Assembly: GCA_937927235.1 (NCBI GenBank)
Contig: CALBCM010000011.1
Location: forward strand, 7,998 to 71,997
DNA from: an uncultured Johnsonella sp.
GTDB taxonomy: Bacteria; Bacillota; Clostridia; Lachnospirales; Lachnospiraceae
Direction: 5' to 3'
DNA: 64,000 nt
Shown here: one piece after another, positions 44,291 to 52,913 of the stretch
Layout of the letters: every line of letters starts with the position of its first letter
Position numbering within the stretch: position 1 is the stretch's first letter
Position numbers and translations under genes: made by a program
The notes under the pieces: generated by a model
Told to the model about the DNA's origin: nothing
What the model saw: only the letters and a program-made list of their open reading frames with translations
Database searches by the model: none

Positions 44291-45955
44291 TTAATCACCG
44301 AGCATATTTCTGATTACAGTAGGTCTTCTATAATTCCACTGCGATATTTTAATTCCGCTTCTCCTGCTTGCAGCATGTACAATTTGTCCATTCCCTATAT
44401 ACATAGCGACATGATTTATAGTTCCCTTACTGTTTGAATAAAAAATTAAATCACCGGGGCGCATTTCATCTGAGGAAATCTTTTTTCCCATCTGAGCCTG
44501 TGAGCCTGAATAATGAGGAAGCGACACTCCGTAATTACCAAGTATCTGCATGGTAAAGCCTGAACAGTCACACCCCCTGGTAAGACTGGTACCCCCCCAT
44601 ACATATCGGTTTCCAAGAAACTGCAATGCATAGTTCACAATCTGTGTCCTCTTTGACTGAGAAGCCATAGCGGCCTCTTCTATAGGTGAGAACTTAATTG
44701 CTTCATTAAGTGCATATCTTACATCAACAAAATCAGTCGATACAAAAGCATTATTATCATTTTCCAGCTCTATCTCAACCCAGCCGTCCTGCTGTGAAAC
44801 CACCAGATATTTTTCACTGTTGCTTATCTGAGTCCAAATTTTTGCCGCAGTATTCGGCTCGGAGCGAACATTTAATATATCGGTGTTAACTACTGCCATA
44901 AGCTGCGCCTCGGCAATAGCTTCATCCTTTGCAGCCTGACCCGTACGTATATAATCCGATTTTACATAGCCTGTTATCTTACCTGAACGTATTTTATACC
45001 AACCGTCCAGAGTTTCCAGGATTTCTCCCCCTGCTTTGCTTGTCATCTTGCCTATAATCTTTCCGCTTTCACTTGGCTCCTCCCTTACATTCAGATAGCC
45101 CTGCACATCTGAGATTCCGAGATTGTCATAAAGGTCAAGCACCATGCTTCTCAAATCGAGTTTCCTGGCTTCATTAAGGGATTTTTTTACATCGGCATAC
45201 TCTGCCGACATATAACCTTCATTAACCTGAATCCAGCCATTTTCATTTGATAGGATATCATATCTTTCATCCCTATAGGCATTTGACACAATTTCAGCGT
45301 CGGTAGAAGGCTGTGACCTTATATTAAGCTTGTCGGCTTTAATAACTGCCCTTTCCCTGACTTCATTTCTGGCAAGGGCTTTGGCTTCATCTCCAACTGC
45401 CAAAAAAGTCTTATTGACGTATCCTTCCACACTTCCGGATTTTACCAGATACCATTCTTCATTATCTGCACTTAAAATATCACAGACTCCGCCATTGTAA
45501 AGCTTGCCTACAACATCCGCAAATTTCTCAGGCTTTTCTCTTAAATTGAGATAGCCGTCTACCTTTGCTACTGCTATATTATTATAACTATTTATTACCT
45601 CATCAATTTCAGCATTAAGCTGGACTTCTGCCGCCTGCCTTTGCTTTACTTCGTCAGAAAAAAGGCTGCCTTCCTCTTTTTGCGCATTTGAGGTGGTAGC
45701 GGGAATAAACCCTCCAGAAGTAAACGCTTTCACGCCGATTACTGTAAAAAAGAGCAATATCAATGCAGCTCCTGCAATTACACAGCACCTTTGCATAAAC
45801 TGGTGCCGCCTCCATTTAGGCATCGCTGCAATCTCAGAAGGACTCGGAAGGTTTTTGACAAAGCCGAAAGGATTGAGCATATCAAAATTAATGCCAAATT
45901 TTTTTGTGAATTTAGGTAGTTTAAAAAAATTTTTAAATCTAAATTTTTTTTTCAT
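44291..45955 (-). CDS. Membrane-anchored SH3-repeat NlpC/P60 peptidoglycan hydrolase
   Basis: A 554-residue cell-wall endopeptidase. A basic cytoplasmic head is followed by one membrane segment near residues 58-76. Four bacterial SH3 domains follow, each with an LN(I/V/L)R phrase: about 140-200, 205-260, 280-345 and 355-415. The C-terminal NlpC/P60 domain (about 430-554) has the catalytic Cys in RGCDCSGFTMQ, His in INHVAMYIGNGQIVHAASR. Such enzymes cleave D-Glu-meso-DAP bonds in stem peptides. It has its own promoter and is divergent from the COG2426 gene. Confidence 0.93.
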   Translation of the reverse strand: MKKKFRFKNFFKLPKFTKKFGINFDMLNPFGFVKNLPSPSEIAAMPKWRRHQFMQRCCVIAGAALILLFFTVIGVKAFTSGGFIPATTSNAQKEEGSLFSDEVKQRQAAEVQLNAEIDEVINSYNNIAVAKVDGYLNLREKPEKFADVVGKLYNGGVCDILSADNEEWYLVKSGSVEGYVNKTFLAVGDEAKALARNEVRERAVIKADKLNIRSQPSTDAEIVSNAYRDERYDILSNENGWIQVNEGYMSAEYADVKKSLNEARKLDLRSMVLDLYDNLGISDVQGYLNVREEPSESGKIIGKMTSKAGGEILETLDGWYKIRSGKITGYVKSDYIRTGQAAKDEAIAEAQLMAVVNTDILNVRSEPNTAAKIWTQISNSEKYLVVSQQDGWVEIELENDNNAFVSTDFVDVRYALNEAIKFSPIEEAAMASQSKRTQIVNYALQFLGNRYVWGGTSLTRGCDCSGFTMQILGNYGVSLPHYSGSQAQMGKKISSDEMRPGDLIFYSNSKGTINHVAMYIGNGQIVHAASRRSGIKISQWNYRRPTVIRNMLGD

Positions 45956-46024
45956 TAAATATCTCCAAAATATATCTTAAAATAATTAACCTTTACCAAA
46001 CTGCAGCTAAATATACTCCACTTT

Positions 46025-46053
46025 ATTCTACTACTAAACTAAAAAAAAATCAA
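46025..46053 (-). promoter_or_regulatory. Promoter for the NlpC/P60 gene
   Basis: On the minus strand TTGATT (46048-46053), 17-bp spacer, TAGAAT (46025-46030), about 70 bp upstream of the start codon. Confidence 0.65.
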
Positions 46054-46097
46054 ACAGCAGCTGATTTTTTGATATTTTTTTATATTTTTTATAAGAC

Positions 46098-46126
46098 TTG
46101 TACAGAAGCTCTTTTTCTGTTACAAT
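46098..46126 (+). promoter_or_regulatory. Promoter for the COG2426 gene
   Basis: TTGTAC (46098-46103), 17-bp spacer, TACAAT (46121-46126), 46 bp upstream of the start codon. Confidence 0.7.
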
Positions 46127-46172
46127 CTAAGCCGTTGTTGTACAAAGACAATTTTCTTAAAAAGGAGAATAA

Positions 46173-46679
46173 ATGACAGAAAAAATTGTTGAAAAGCTGG
46201 TCGGAATGCTAGGAAAATTTTTATCAAAACACTTAATAGTTTTTATAGTGTCTATGTTTCCTATACTGGAGCTGAGGGGAGGGCTGCTTGCAGCGGCGGC
46301 ACTTAAAATTAATCCTGTAGAAAGCTATATTATCTGTGTTATAGGTAATTTTATCCCTATTCCCTTTATTTTGCTTTTAATTAAATCTATTATAAAAAAG
46401 ATGCTTGAAAGTAAAATTAAATTATTCAACTCCTTCGCTTCCTGGCTTCATAAAAAATCGGATAAAAATAAAGCTCAGATTGAAAAATACGGTTTTTGGG
46501 GGCTGGTGCTGTTTGTAGGGATTCCTCTGCCGGGCACAGGTGCCTGGACAGGTGCATTAATTGCAAGTCTGCTGGAAATGGAAAGAAAAAAAGCTTTTCT
46601 TGCCATATCCGTAGGTATTATCATGGCAAGTGCCATAATGATGGTGATTTCCTTCGGCATAGTAGGAAGGCTTTTATAG
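46173..46679 (+). CDS. Small multidrug export-type membrane protein (COG2426)
   Basis: A 168-residue polytopic protein with about four hydrophobic segments. FPILELRGGLLAAAAL near residue 30 and FVGIPLPGTGAWTGALIASLL near residue 110 are signatures of the COG2426 family, annotated as putative small multidrug export proteins; transport function is mostly unproven, and the duplicated E/R-G and P-G-T-G motifs recall the DedA fold. It has its own promoter, a strong AAAGGAG Shine-Dalgarno and a terminator, and is a single + strand gene among minus strand genes. Confidence 0.87.
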   Translation: MTEKIVEKLVGMLGKFLSKHLIVFIVSMFPILELRGGLLAAAALKINPVESYIICVIGNFIPIPFILLLIKSIIKKMLESKIKLFNSFASWLHKKSDKNKAQIEKYGFWGLVLFVGIPLPGTGAWTGALIASLLEMERKKAFLAISVGIIMASAIMMVISFGIVGRLL

Positions 46680-46723
46680 TCTTTGCAGAGAGCTGAAAGT
46701 AAGGTAAAACCATTTTCAGATAA

Positions 46724-46777
46724 CGAAACGTCGAAACCTGTATTTACCGGGAGCCGGCGTTTCGCTATATTTTTTTA
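46724..46777 (+). terminator. Terminator of the COG2426 gene
   Basis: CGAAACG (46724-46730) pairs with CGTTTCG (46758-46764), with a 27-nt loop containing further short pairings, followed by TATATTTTTTT. Confidence 0.7.
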
Positions 46778-46822
46778 TCTCTGTACTTGTGCAAATATAG
46801 TATCTACATTCAGTTAGCTCTC

Positions 46823-46852
46823 AAAAAGGAACCGATTTCTCGATTCCTTTTT
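46823..46852. terminator. Hairpin with T-run downstream of the macro-domain remnant
   Basis: AAAAAGGAA (46823-46831) pairs with TTCCTTTTT (46844-46852), continued by CGA/TCG after one mismatch. Symmetric, so it may terminate on either strand. Confidence 0.75.
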
Positions 46853-46880
46853 ACAATTTTGTGTTCATCCCATTATAAGA

Positions 46881-47225
46881 TTAAACCGCAATTATCCTGT
46901 CAATTTCCGCTATAAGTTTTTTTCTAATCATAAGAGTCTATTGTAAATATCCAAGTCCTTATCCTTGTACACATTAAAGATAACTTTCATCCGGCTTCCT
47001 GTTTCCTCGTAATATCTACGAATCGTGTCTACTGCTATCTCAGCCGCTCTTTCATTTGGAAACATAAATACACCTGTAGAGATACAGCAAAAAGCAAGAC
47101 TCTTAACCTCATTGAAGCAAGTTCTTTTGCCCCTGTTCATTATACGGTATTTTGTAATCGCTTAACTGCGAATCATCTTTTTGCAACTGTTTAATCAGCC
47201 ATAATCTCTGTTCCTCATGAGTCAT
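46881..47225 (-). pseudogene. Decayed macro-domain ADP-ribose hydrolase gene, with a possible trace of a following gene
   Basis: Two pieces of one macro-domain protein survive. From 47225 to 47109, with a good AAGGAAGG site, 38 codons give the family N-terminus (MTHEEQRLWLIKQL...NEQGQKNLLQ). In another frame, down to 46928, lies the family C-terminus, with VKSLAFCCISTGVFMFPNE, AAEIAVDTI and VIFNVYKDKDLDIY. About 170 central residues, including the ligand-binding core, are missing. The last piece ends in ATGA, opening a 16-codon frame (46931-46881, MIRKKLIAEIDRIIAV). In several Firmicutes a sirtuin (SirTM) gene follows this macro gene, so this could be the start of a lost partner; that part is speculative. 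Confidence 0.8.
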
Positions 47226-47271
47226 AAAAATTACCTTCCTTCTGAAGTACAAAAAGGAATCACTGTTTTGC

Positions 47272-47319
47272 AAAAATTAAGTCTGCAAACAACCTATAAT
47301 TGAGAATGCTTACAGACTT
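47272..47319 (-). terminator. Terminator of ftsZ
   Basis: On the minus strand AAGTCTGTAA (47319-47310) pairs with TTGCAGACTT (47288-47279) with one G-U pair; loop 21 nt; followed by AATTTTT. It lies 22 bp after the ftsZ stop. Confidence 0.75.
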
Positions 47320-47340
47320 GAATCAAGTATTTATTAATCA

Positions 47341-48543
47341 CTATCTATTTTTTAAAAAATCAGGTATTACAATTTGTACTTCCTTATTTGTTCTCGGTTT
47401 AAAAGCAGGTCTCGAAAAATCCGGCTGATTTGGCTCAGAAGAAGCCGCAGTTTCACTGCTTTCTGCTCCGCCTCTTATAAACGGAGGTGTAACTGGTTGA
47501 CTTTCAGTATGCTGTGGAGCTGCCGCAGCTGCCTGTGAAGCCGCTCCTCTTCTTGCTGCCATTCCTTTTACAAGATTATTTACAGGTGCAGACTTGCTCT
47601 CAAGCCCGGTAGCAATTACCGTGATGCTTGTTTCATCAGGTACACTGTCATCATACATTGCACCGAACATAATATTTGCATCCTCTCCGGCAAGTTCCTG
47701 TACGTAGCTTGCAGCTTCATTTGCTTCAATAAGGCTGATGTCACCGGAAATATTAAAGATAACATGGCTTGCACCCTCGATGGTTGTTTCAAGCAGAGGT
47801 GACTGTATAGCCTGTTTAACCGCATCAAGTGCCTTGTCATCACCCTTTGCATATCCGATTCCGATATGTGCAATGCCTTTTCCGCTCATTGCGGTTTGTA
47901 CATCTGCAAAATCAAGATTGATAAGTGCAGGCACATTAATTAAATCAGTAATTCCCTGAACTGCCTGCTGCAGCACTTCATCAGCTTTTTTTAAAGCTTC
48001 AGGCATGGTAACACGTCTGTCAACGATTTCAAGAAGTTTATCATTAGGGATAATAATAAGCGTATCAACAACTTCTCTTAATTTTTCTATTCCTTGGAGC
48101 GCATTCACCATTCTTTGCTTGCCTTCAAAGCTGAAAGGCTTGGTAACAACTCCAAGCGTAAGTATTCCTAAATCTTTTGCAATCCTTGCTATTACAGGTG
48201 CAGCACCGGTACCGGTTCCTCCACCCATGCCACAGGTAACAAAAACCATATCGGCACCTTTAAATACATTGGCAAGGTCTTCGGTATTTTCTTCCGCAGC
48301 CTTCTGCCCTACATCAGGCTTAGCTCCTGCTCCCAGCCCCTTTGTAAGCTTTTCTCCAATTTGCATAAGTGTGGGTGCCTTGCAAAGTTGAAGTGCCTGT
48401 TTATCAGTATTAACACCAATAAATTCAACACCCTCAATACTGCCTTCTATCATGCGGTTTACTGCATTATTCCCGGCACCGCCTACCCCTACAACAATTA
48501 TTTTGGCAGCGTTTTCCGTATCATTTATCTTTATTTCTAACAA
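47341..48543 (-). CDS. ftsZ: Cell division GTPase FtsZ
   Basis: A 400-residue tubulin-like GTPase that forms the division ring. The N-terminal VVGVGGAGNNAVNRM and the G-box GGGTGTG at residues 107-113 are intact, as is the T7-loop NLDFADVQ. The linker (about 320-385) is Ala/Ser/Pro-rich and the conserved tail peptide VQIVIPDFLKN, the docking site for SepF or other partners, ends the protein. I chose a TTG start at 48543: it has GGGAGG 8 bp upstream and gives the usual N-terminus. An upstream in-frame start at 48591 lacks a ribosome site and reads through that Shine-Dalgarno. Confidence 0.95.
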   Translation of the reverse strand: MLEIKINDTENAAKIIVVGVGGAGNNAVNRMIEGSIEGVEFIGVNTDKQALQLCKAPTLMQIGEKLTKGLGAGAKPDVGQKAAEENTEDLANVFKGADMVFVTCGMGGGTGTGAAPVIARIAKDLGILTLGVVTKPFSFEGKQRMVNALQGIEKLREVVDTLIIIPNDKLLEIVDRRVTMPEALKKADEVLQQAVQGITDLINVPALINLDFADVQTAMSGKGIAHIGIGYAKGDDKALDAVKQAIQSPLLETTIEGASHVIFNISGDISLIEANEAASYVQELAGEDANIMFGAMYDDSVPDETSITVIATGLESKSAPVNNLVKGMAARRGAASQAAAAAPQHTESQPVTPPFIRGGAESSETAASSEPNQPDFSRPAFKPRTNKEVQIVIPDFLKNR

Positions 48544-48596
48544 CTCAAATTCCTCCCGTAAAATATTATTGGGATATCTAGCGATAGCCAACTTAT

Positions 48597-48625
48597 ATGA
48601 TAAAGGTTTTTAGCGAAAATTTCAA
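48597..48625 (-). promoter_or_regulatory. ftsZ-proximal promoter
   Basis: On the minus strand TTGAAA (48620-48625), 17-bp spacer, TATCAT (48597-48602). It lies between ftsQ and ftsZ, so ftsZ can be expressed separately from the rest of the dcw operon. Confidence 0.72.
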
Positions 48626-48654
48626 CAATTTTCTTATAAAACCTTATAGAAAAT

Positions 48655-49395
48655 TTAATTAGTGATATTTTTTTGTTTAAATGTATATGCAGTAGTCCTG
48701 TCTTTTGTCATGCTGTAAGTATCAAGATAAAGCGTACCCTCAAGGTCGGCTATCTTAGGTAGCATATCCTTCAGTTCAGCCACCTTTCCGTCCATGTCGT
48801 CCGAGCTGCCAAGCACCACTTCAATTTTGCCGAGCTCCAAAACAGTTTCACCTGAAGAATTTATCTTTATCTTATCAACCTGAACCCCGTAAATTGAAAG
48901 CACCTGAGTAAGATTTAAAATTTCATTAAATATTTTTTTATCCTCTACCGGAAGAGGCTTGTATAAACTTACACTGCCAAATTTAAGCCCGGTCACCATA
49001 GGCACTTCCTCAAGTATTTTATCGGAGCTTTCTACTACCACTCCGTCCTTATCAAAGTACATGTGGGCACTCATATAGGATACATAAGCTACTATACTCT
49101 TTTCATAAACTATAACCTCTGCTTTAAAGGGATTCACTATAGTAATAGAATAATCCTGTACAAAAGGAATTTCAATCTTTTTCTTTCTTATATTGTTGAT
49201 TAAACAGTTGATAGTATTTCTTGATATATTATCCTTAAATATTAGATTTTCTATTTTTTCGCTCGTATACCAGGCATTTCCGGTTACTACTACCGTCTTA
49301 ATGGATATATTAAGTAAAATCACTACAATCAAAACCGGTATAAGCACAATCCAAAACCATTTGCTTTTTATGATTGACATATACAGCGCTTTCAT
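48655..49395 (-). CDS. ftsQ: Cell division protein FtsQ/DivIB
   Basis: A 246-residue bitopic membrane protein: short cytoplasmic head, one membrane segment (about 12-30), then a POTRA domain that starts IKTVVVTGNAWYTSEKI and a beta domain. It joins FtsL (and FtsB/DivIC) in the complex that controls FtsW-FtsI. Sequence conservation is low; the call rests on the POTRA onset, topology and position between ftsW and ftsZ. It starts 3 bp after the ftsW stop. Confidence 0.88.
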   Translation of the reverse strand: MKALYMSIIKSKWFWIVLIPVLIVVILLNISIKTVVVTGNAWYTSEKIENLIFKDNISRNTINCLINNIRKKKIEIPFVQDYSITIVNPFKAEVIVYEKSIVAYVSYMSAHMYFDKDGVVVESSDKILEEVPMVTGLKFGSVSLYKPLPVEDKKIFNEILNLTQVLSIYGVQVDKIKINSSGETVLELGKIEVVLGSSDDMDGKVAELKDMLPKIADLEGTLYLDTYSMTKDRTTAYTFKQKNITN

Positions 49396-49398
49396 ACA

Positions 49399-50541
49399 TT
49401 AGTACTCCAGTCTTATACTTCTTGAAACACTCAGTACAAGCCCCATCTCAATCATAAGAAATAATACTGAAGTGCCTCCATAGCTTATAAACGGCAGAGT
49501 AATTCCGGTATTCGGCACTACCCCTGTTACCACCGCAATATTTAATAAAAGCTGAATAGCAATATGGACCATAACTCCTATAACCAGGAGTGAGCCGTAT
49601 AAATCAGGTGCCGAACTGGCTACTACTATCAGTCGGTATATAAGAAAGAGAAATACCATTACCATGCAGACCCCTCCGAAAAGTCCAAGCTCCTCGCATA
49701 TAATGGTAAATATCATGTCATTCTGGGCTTCAGGGATATAGCCGAGCTTTTGTATACTTTCACCCAGCCCTTTTCCCATAAGTCCTCCGGAGCCTATGGC
49801 ATAAAGTCCCTGAAGGATTTGAAAACCTCCCTCAAGTGAATATTTCTGCGGATTTACCCAGACCAATATTCTCTGGAAGCGATAATTATTAATTATTGAG
49901 GCATTAGACAGTTTGGTAATGATTACAGGAGTTATATTAAGCAGTACTATAAATACGACAAGCACTCCTGCATGCAGTACATAGAGGGAGGTTGCTATAA
50001 AAGTCATTCCATAAATTATGCCGCACATTATAATTCCGGCGCTCAGATTGCTTAATGCGATACAAAATATAAGCACTCCGGTATCCAATCCAATCTTAAG
50101 GAAACCCTTAATACTATTGATTTCCTTGCCCATATTAGTAATGGTATAGGCAAGAAATATAATCAATGCCAGCTTGGCAAATTCAGAGGGCTGAAAAGTA
50201 AAATTCTTCCAGCCCAGCCATCTTTTCTGACCATTAAAACTTTTCCCCACAAATAAAACTACAATATTCAGGAGATAAGCAAAAGCTAATATAGGCCGTC
50301 TGTGATTTAATATTTTATGATAATCACATAAAGAAACCATAAACATAACTATAATGCCTATGCCTGCCACTATTCCCTGCCTTAACATGTAGTAATAAGG
50401 AGCTTTATGAAGTCTTACCTGTGCTGCATACGAGCTTGCCGAAAAAATCATAACCATTCCGAATACAGTCAGGAAAAGCACAGCAAATACGAGGCTGTAA
50501 TCATAAAAATATTTGACTTTTTTTTTCTTCTCTCCGGGCAT
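49399..50541 (-). CDS. ftsW: SEDS peptidoglycan glycosyltransferase FtsW
   Basis: A 380-residue SEDS membrane protein that polymerises lipid II at the septum. About ten membrane segments. Signatures: FTFQPSEFAKLALIIFLAY near residue 115, EAQNDMIFTIICEELGLFGG near 280, and VPNTGITLPFISYGGTS near 345. It follows murD with an AAGGAGGTGAGG Shine-Dalgarno. In many bacteria murG comes next; here ftsQ does. Confidence 0.95.
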   Translation of the reverse strand: MPGEKKKKVKYFYDYSLVFAVLFLTVFGMVMIFSASSYAAQVRLHKAPYYYMLRQGIVAGIGIIVMFMVSLCDYHKILNHRRPILAFAYLLNIVVLFVGKSFNGQKRWLGWKNFTFQPSEFAKLALIIFLAYTITNMGKEINSIKGFLKIGLDTGVLIFCIALSNLSAGIIMCGIIYGMTFIATSLYVLHAGVLVVFIVLLNITPVIITKLSNASIINNYRFQRILVWVNPQKYSLEGGFQILQGLYAIGSGGLMGKGLGESIQKLGYIPEAQNDMIFTIICEELGLFGGVCMVMVFLFLIYRLIVVASSAPDLYGSLLVIGVMVHIAIQLLLNIAVVTGVVPNTGITLPFISYGGTSVLFLMIEMGLVLSVSRSIRLEY

Positions 50542-50563
50542 AACCTCACCTCCTTTTCTACTT

Positions 50564-51922
50564 TTATAAATTCAATACTTCCTTTTTAAATGCTCTGCCT
50601 CTTTCCTCATAATCCTTAAACATGCCCCAGCTCGCACAGGCAGGAGAAAGCAGCACGCAATTACCCGCATCGGCATAGGAAGCACAGACCTTGACCGCTT
50701 CATGCATATCATCTGCATACATTATATCCCCAAAACCGTGCTTTCTCGCACATTCAGCTATACTGTCCCTGGTCTGTCCCATAAGTACAAGATACCTGAC
50801 CTTACCCTTAAACAGACTTACCCATTCATCATATGAGGAGCCCTTATCATAGCCTCCGGCTATAAGTATTATAGGACCCGGCATAGCTTTTATTGCCTGA
50901 ATTGAAGCCTCAGGGTTGGTTCCCTTGGAATCATTAAAATATTTAACTCCGTGCTTTTCCATTACAAATTCAATCCGGTGCTCCACCGCCTGAAACTGAG
51001 CACAGACTCTTTTAATAATATCTTCAGGAATTTGCATACATTCCGCTATGGCAACTGCTGCCATAACATTTTCATGGTTATGGATACCAAGTATGTTTAA
51101 TTCCGAAGTTTTGATAATTTCTCTTTCGCCCTTTTCATCTCTGACAAAAATAGCTCCATTTTTAATATATACGCCTTTATCAAGAATATTTTTAGAGGAA
51201 AAAAATACCGCCTTAGCCTGAAGACACTCGCTTTCTCCAAACTCTCTCAAAGCCTTGTCCTCATAATTAAGCACGCAGAAATCTTCCGATGTCTGATTCT
51301 TAGCTATCTCTTCCTTGATTAAAATATAATTTTCCATAGTATGGTGCCGGTTTAAATGGTCGGGAGTTATATTTAATATAGCAGAAACGTGAGGTTTAAA
51401 GTCTATTATCGTTTCAAGCTGAAAGCTTGAAACTTCAAGCACTGTTACGGATTTATCCGTAGTATCGGCTGCTGTAAGAGTATAAGGCAGTCCTATATTG
51501 CCTGCTACAAAGGTTTCCTCATAGACAGCGTGCATTATCTCCCCTGTCAGTGCAGTAGTAGTTGTTTTGCCGTTTGTTCCGGTAATTGCAATAAGCTGTC
51601 CCTTGGCAGCCTTAAATCCGAGCTGAATCTCACTCCATATTTGTACATTATTTCTATCAAGCATATATACAAAGTCTTCTTCAAGACTGATTCCGGGACT
51701 TATAACGCAGAGCCTGATACCGGCAACATCATTTTTTTTAAGAATTCCAAATTTAAATGATATTCTTTCCAGCTCCTCATCAGTAAAGTTTTCAGAAACA
51801 ACATGCTTCTTTAAAGTATCATTTTTATCATATAATACAACCTCTCCTCCAAGTCCTGTAAGAAGTTTTGCAGCGGCAATACCGCTTTTTCCGGCTCCTG
51901 CCACTAAAACTTTGTCAGCCAT
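50564..51922 (-). CDS. murD: UDP-N-acetylmuramoyl-L-alanine:D-glutamate ligase
   Basis: A 452-residue Mur ligase that adds D-Glu to UDP-MurNAc-L-Ala in the cytoplasm. The N-terminal VAGAGKSGIAAAKLL binds the UDP part, the ATP loop GTNGKTTTT begins at residue 115, and HRIEFVMEKHGVKYFNDSKGTNPEA near 300 is the central-domain signature. Length is normal. It is 17 bp after mraY with a GGAGGTAGG Shine-Dalgarno. The other ligases (murC, murE, murF) are not in this cluster. Confidence 0.97.
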   Translation of the reverse strand: MADKVLVAGAGKSGIAAAKLLTGLGGEVVLYDKNDTLKKHVVSENFTDEELERISFKFGILKKNDVAGIRLCVISPGISLEEDFVYMLDRNNVQIWSEIQLGFKAAKGQLIAITGTNGKTTTTALTGEIMHAVYEETFVAGNIGLPYTLTAADTTDKSVTVLEVSSFQLETIIDFKPHVSAILNITPDHLNRHHTMENYILIKEEIAKNQTSEDFCVLNYEDKALREFGESECLQAKAVFFSSKNILDKGVYIKNGAIFVRDEKGEREIIKTSELNILGIHNHENVMAAVAIAECMQIPEDIIKRVCAQFQAVEHRIEFVMEKHGVKYFNDSKGTNPEASIQAIKAMPGPIILIAGGYDKGSSYDEWVSLFKGKVRYLVLMGQTRDSIAECARKHGFGDIMYADDMHEAVKVCASYADAGNCVLLSPACASWGMFKDYEERGRAFKKEVLNL

Positions 51923-51939
51923 AAACGCCTACCTCCAGT

Positions 51940-52911
51940 TTATTTATTAATACCTAAAAATGCCAGCAGTGACAAAATCGTGCTTACTACAGTAAATACA
52001 GCTACTACTCTGGTTTCAGACCAGCCGCTGATTTCAAAATGATGATGTATGGGTGCCATCTTAAAAAATCTCTTGCCCTTAGTTTTTTTAAAATATCCCA
52101 CCTGAATTATAACAGAAAGCACTTCCGCAAGGTAGACAAAGCCTATCACCGCTATAAAAAGCGGCATGCGCATAATGAGTGCCATTCCGGACACATAGCC
52201 TCCTAAAGCAAGTGAGCCGGTATCTCCCATAAATATCTTTGCAGGATAAACATTATATAATAAAAAGGCTAAAAGTGAGCCTGTCACTGCCGCCGACATA
52301 GGTGCAACAGGAATATTTTCCTTAATTGCCGTCAGGGCAAAAAACAGAGCTACTACTATAGTAACACTTGAGCAAAGTCCGTCAAGCCCATCAGTAAAAT
52401 TTACGCCGTTATCAGTACCCAGCACTATAAAAAATACTGCCGGAAAAAATAATATTCCCAAATCAACCATAAGTCCGGTACTCATACCCCCTGTAAAAGG
52501 TATGAGTACCTGCCTTGTACTTCCGCTTTTATATAAATAATAAGCAAATATTCCGGTAATTAAAAGCTGAAGAGCGAGCTTGGCTTTTACGGAAAGCCCC
52601 TCCGACTGTTTTTTCCTAATCTTAAGAAAATCATCAGTAAATCCTATCAAACCGTAGCCGAGTGTAAAAAGAAGTACAGGAAGGATTTCCCTATATTTAA
52701 ATGAAAATATCCCGGCTCCTGCCAGTATTGCAAACATTATAACAATACCGCCCATAGTAGGAGTGCCGCTTTTTTTAAGATGATTTTGCGGTCCGTCATC
52801 TCTGGCCTGCTGCCCAAATTTTAATCTATGCAGCAGAGGTATAAATATAGGGCATAATAATGCACAGATTATAAAGCTTATAAGTATGGCATAAATACTA
52901 TCATTAATCAT
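51940..52911 (-). CDS. mraY: Phospho-N-acetylmuramoyl-pentapeptide transferase
   Basis: A 323-residue membrane enzyme making lipid I from UDP-MurNAc-pentapeptide and undecaprenyl phosphate. About ten membrane segments. Catalytic aspartates are in GFTDDFLKI and NFTDGLDGL, and the family motifs KSGTPTMGG, MGDTGSLALGG and PIHHHFEISGWSE are all present. Starts 2 bp after the FtsI-like gene. Confidence 0.97.
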   Translation of the reverse strand: MINDSIYAILISFIICALLCPIFIPLLHRLKFGQQARDDGPQNHLKKSGTPTMGGIVIMFAILAGAGIFSFKYREILPVLLFTLGYGLIGFTDDFLKIRKKQSEGLSVKAKLALQLLITGIFAYYLYKSGSTRQVLIPFTGGMSTGLMVDLGILFFPAVFFIVLGTDNGVNFTDGLDGLCSSVTIVVALFFALTAIKENIPVAPMSAAVTGSLLAFLLYNVYPAKIFMGDTGSLALGGYVSGMALIMRMPLFIAVIGFVYLAEVLSVIIQVGYFKKTKGKRFFKMAPIHHHFEISGWSETRVVAVFTVVSTILSLLAFLGINK

Positions 52912-52913
52912 AT

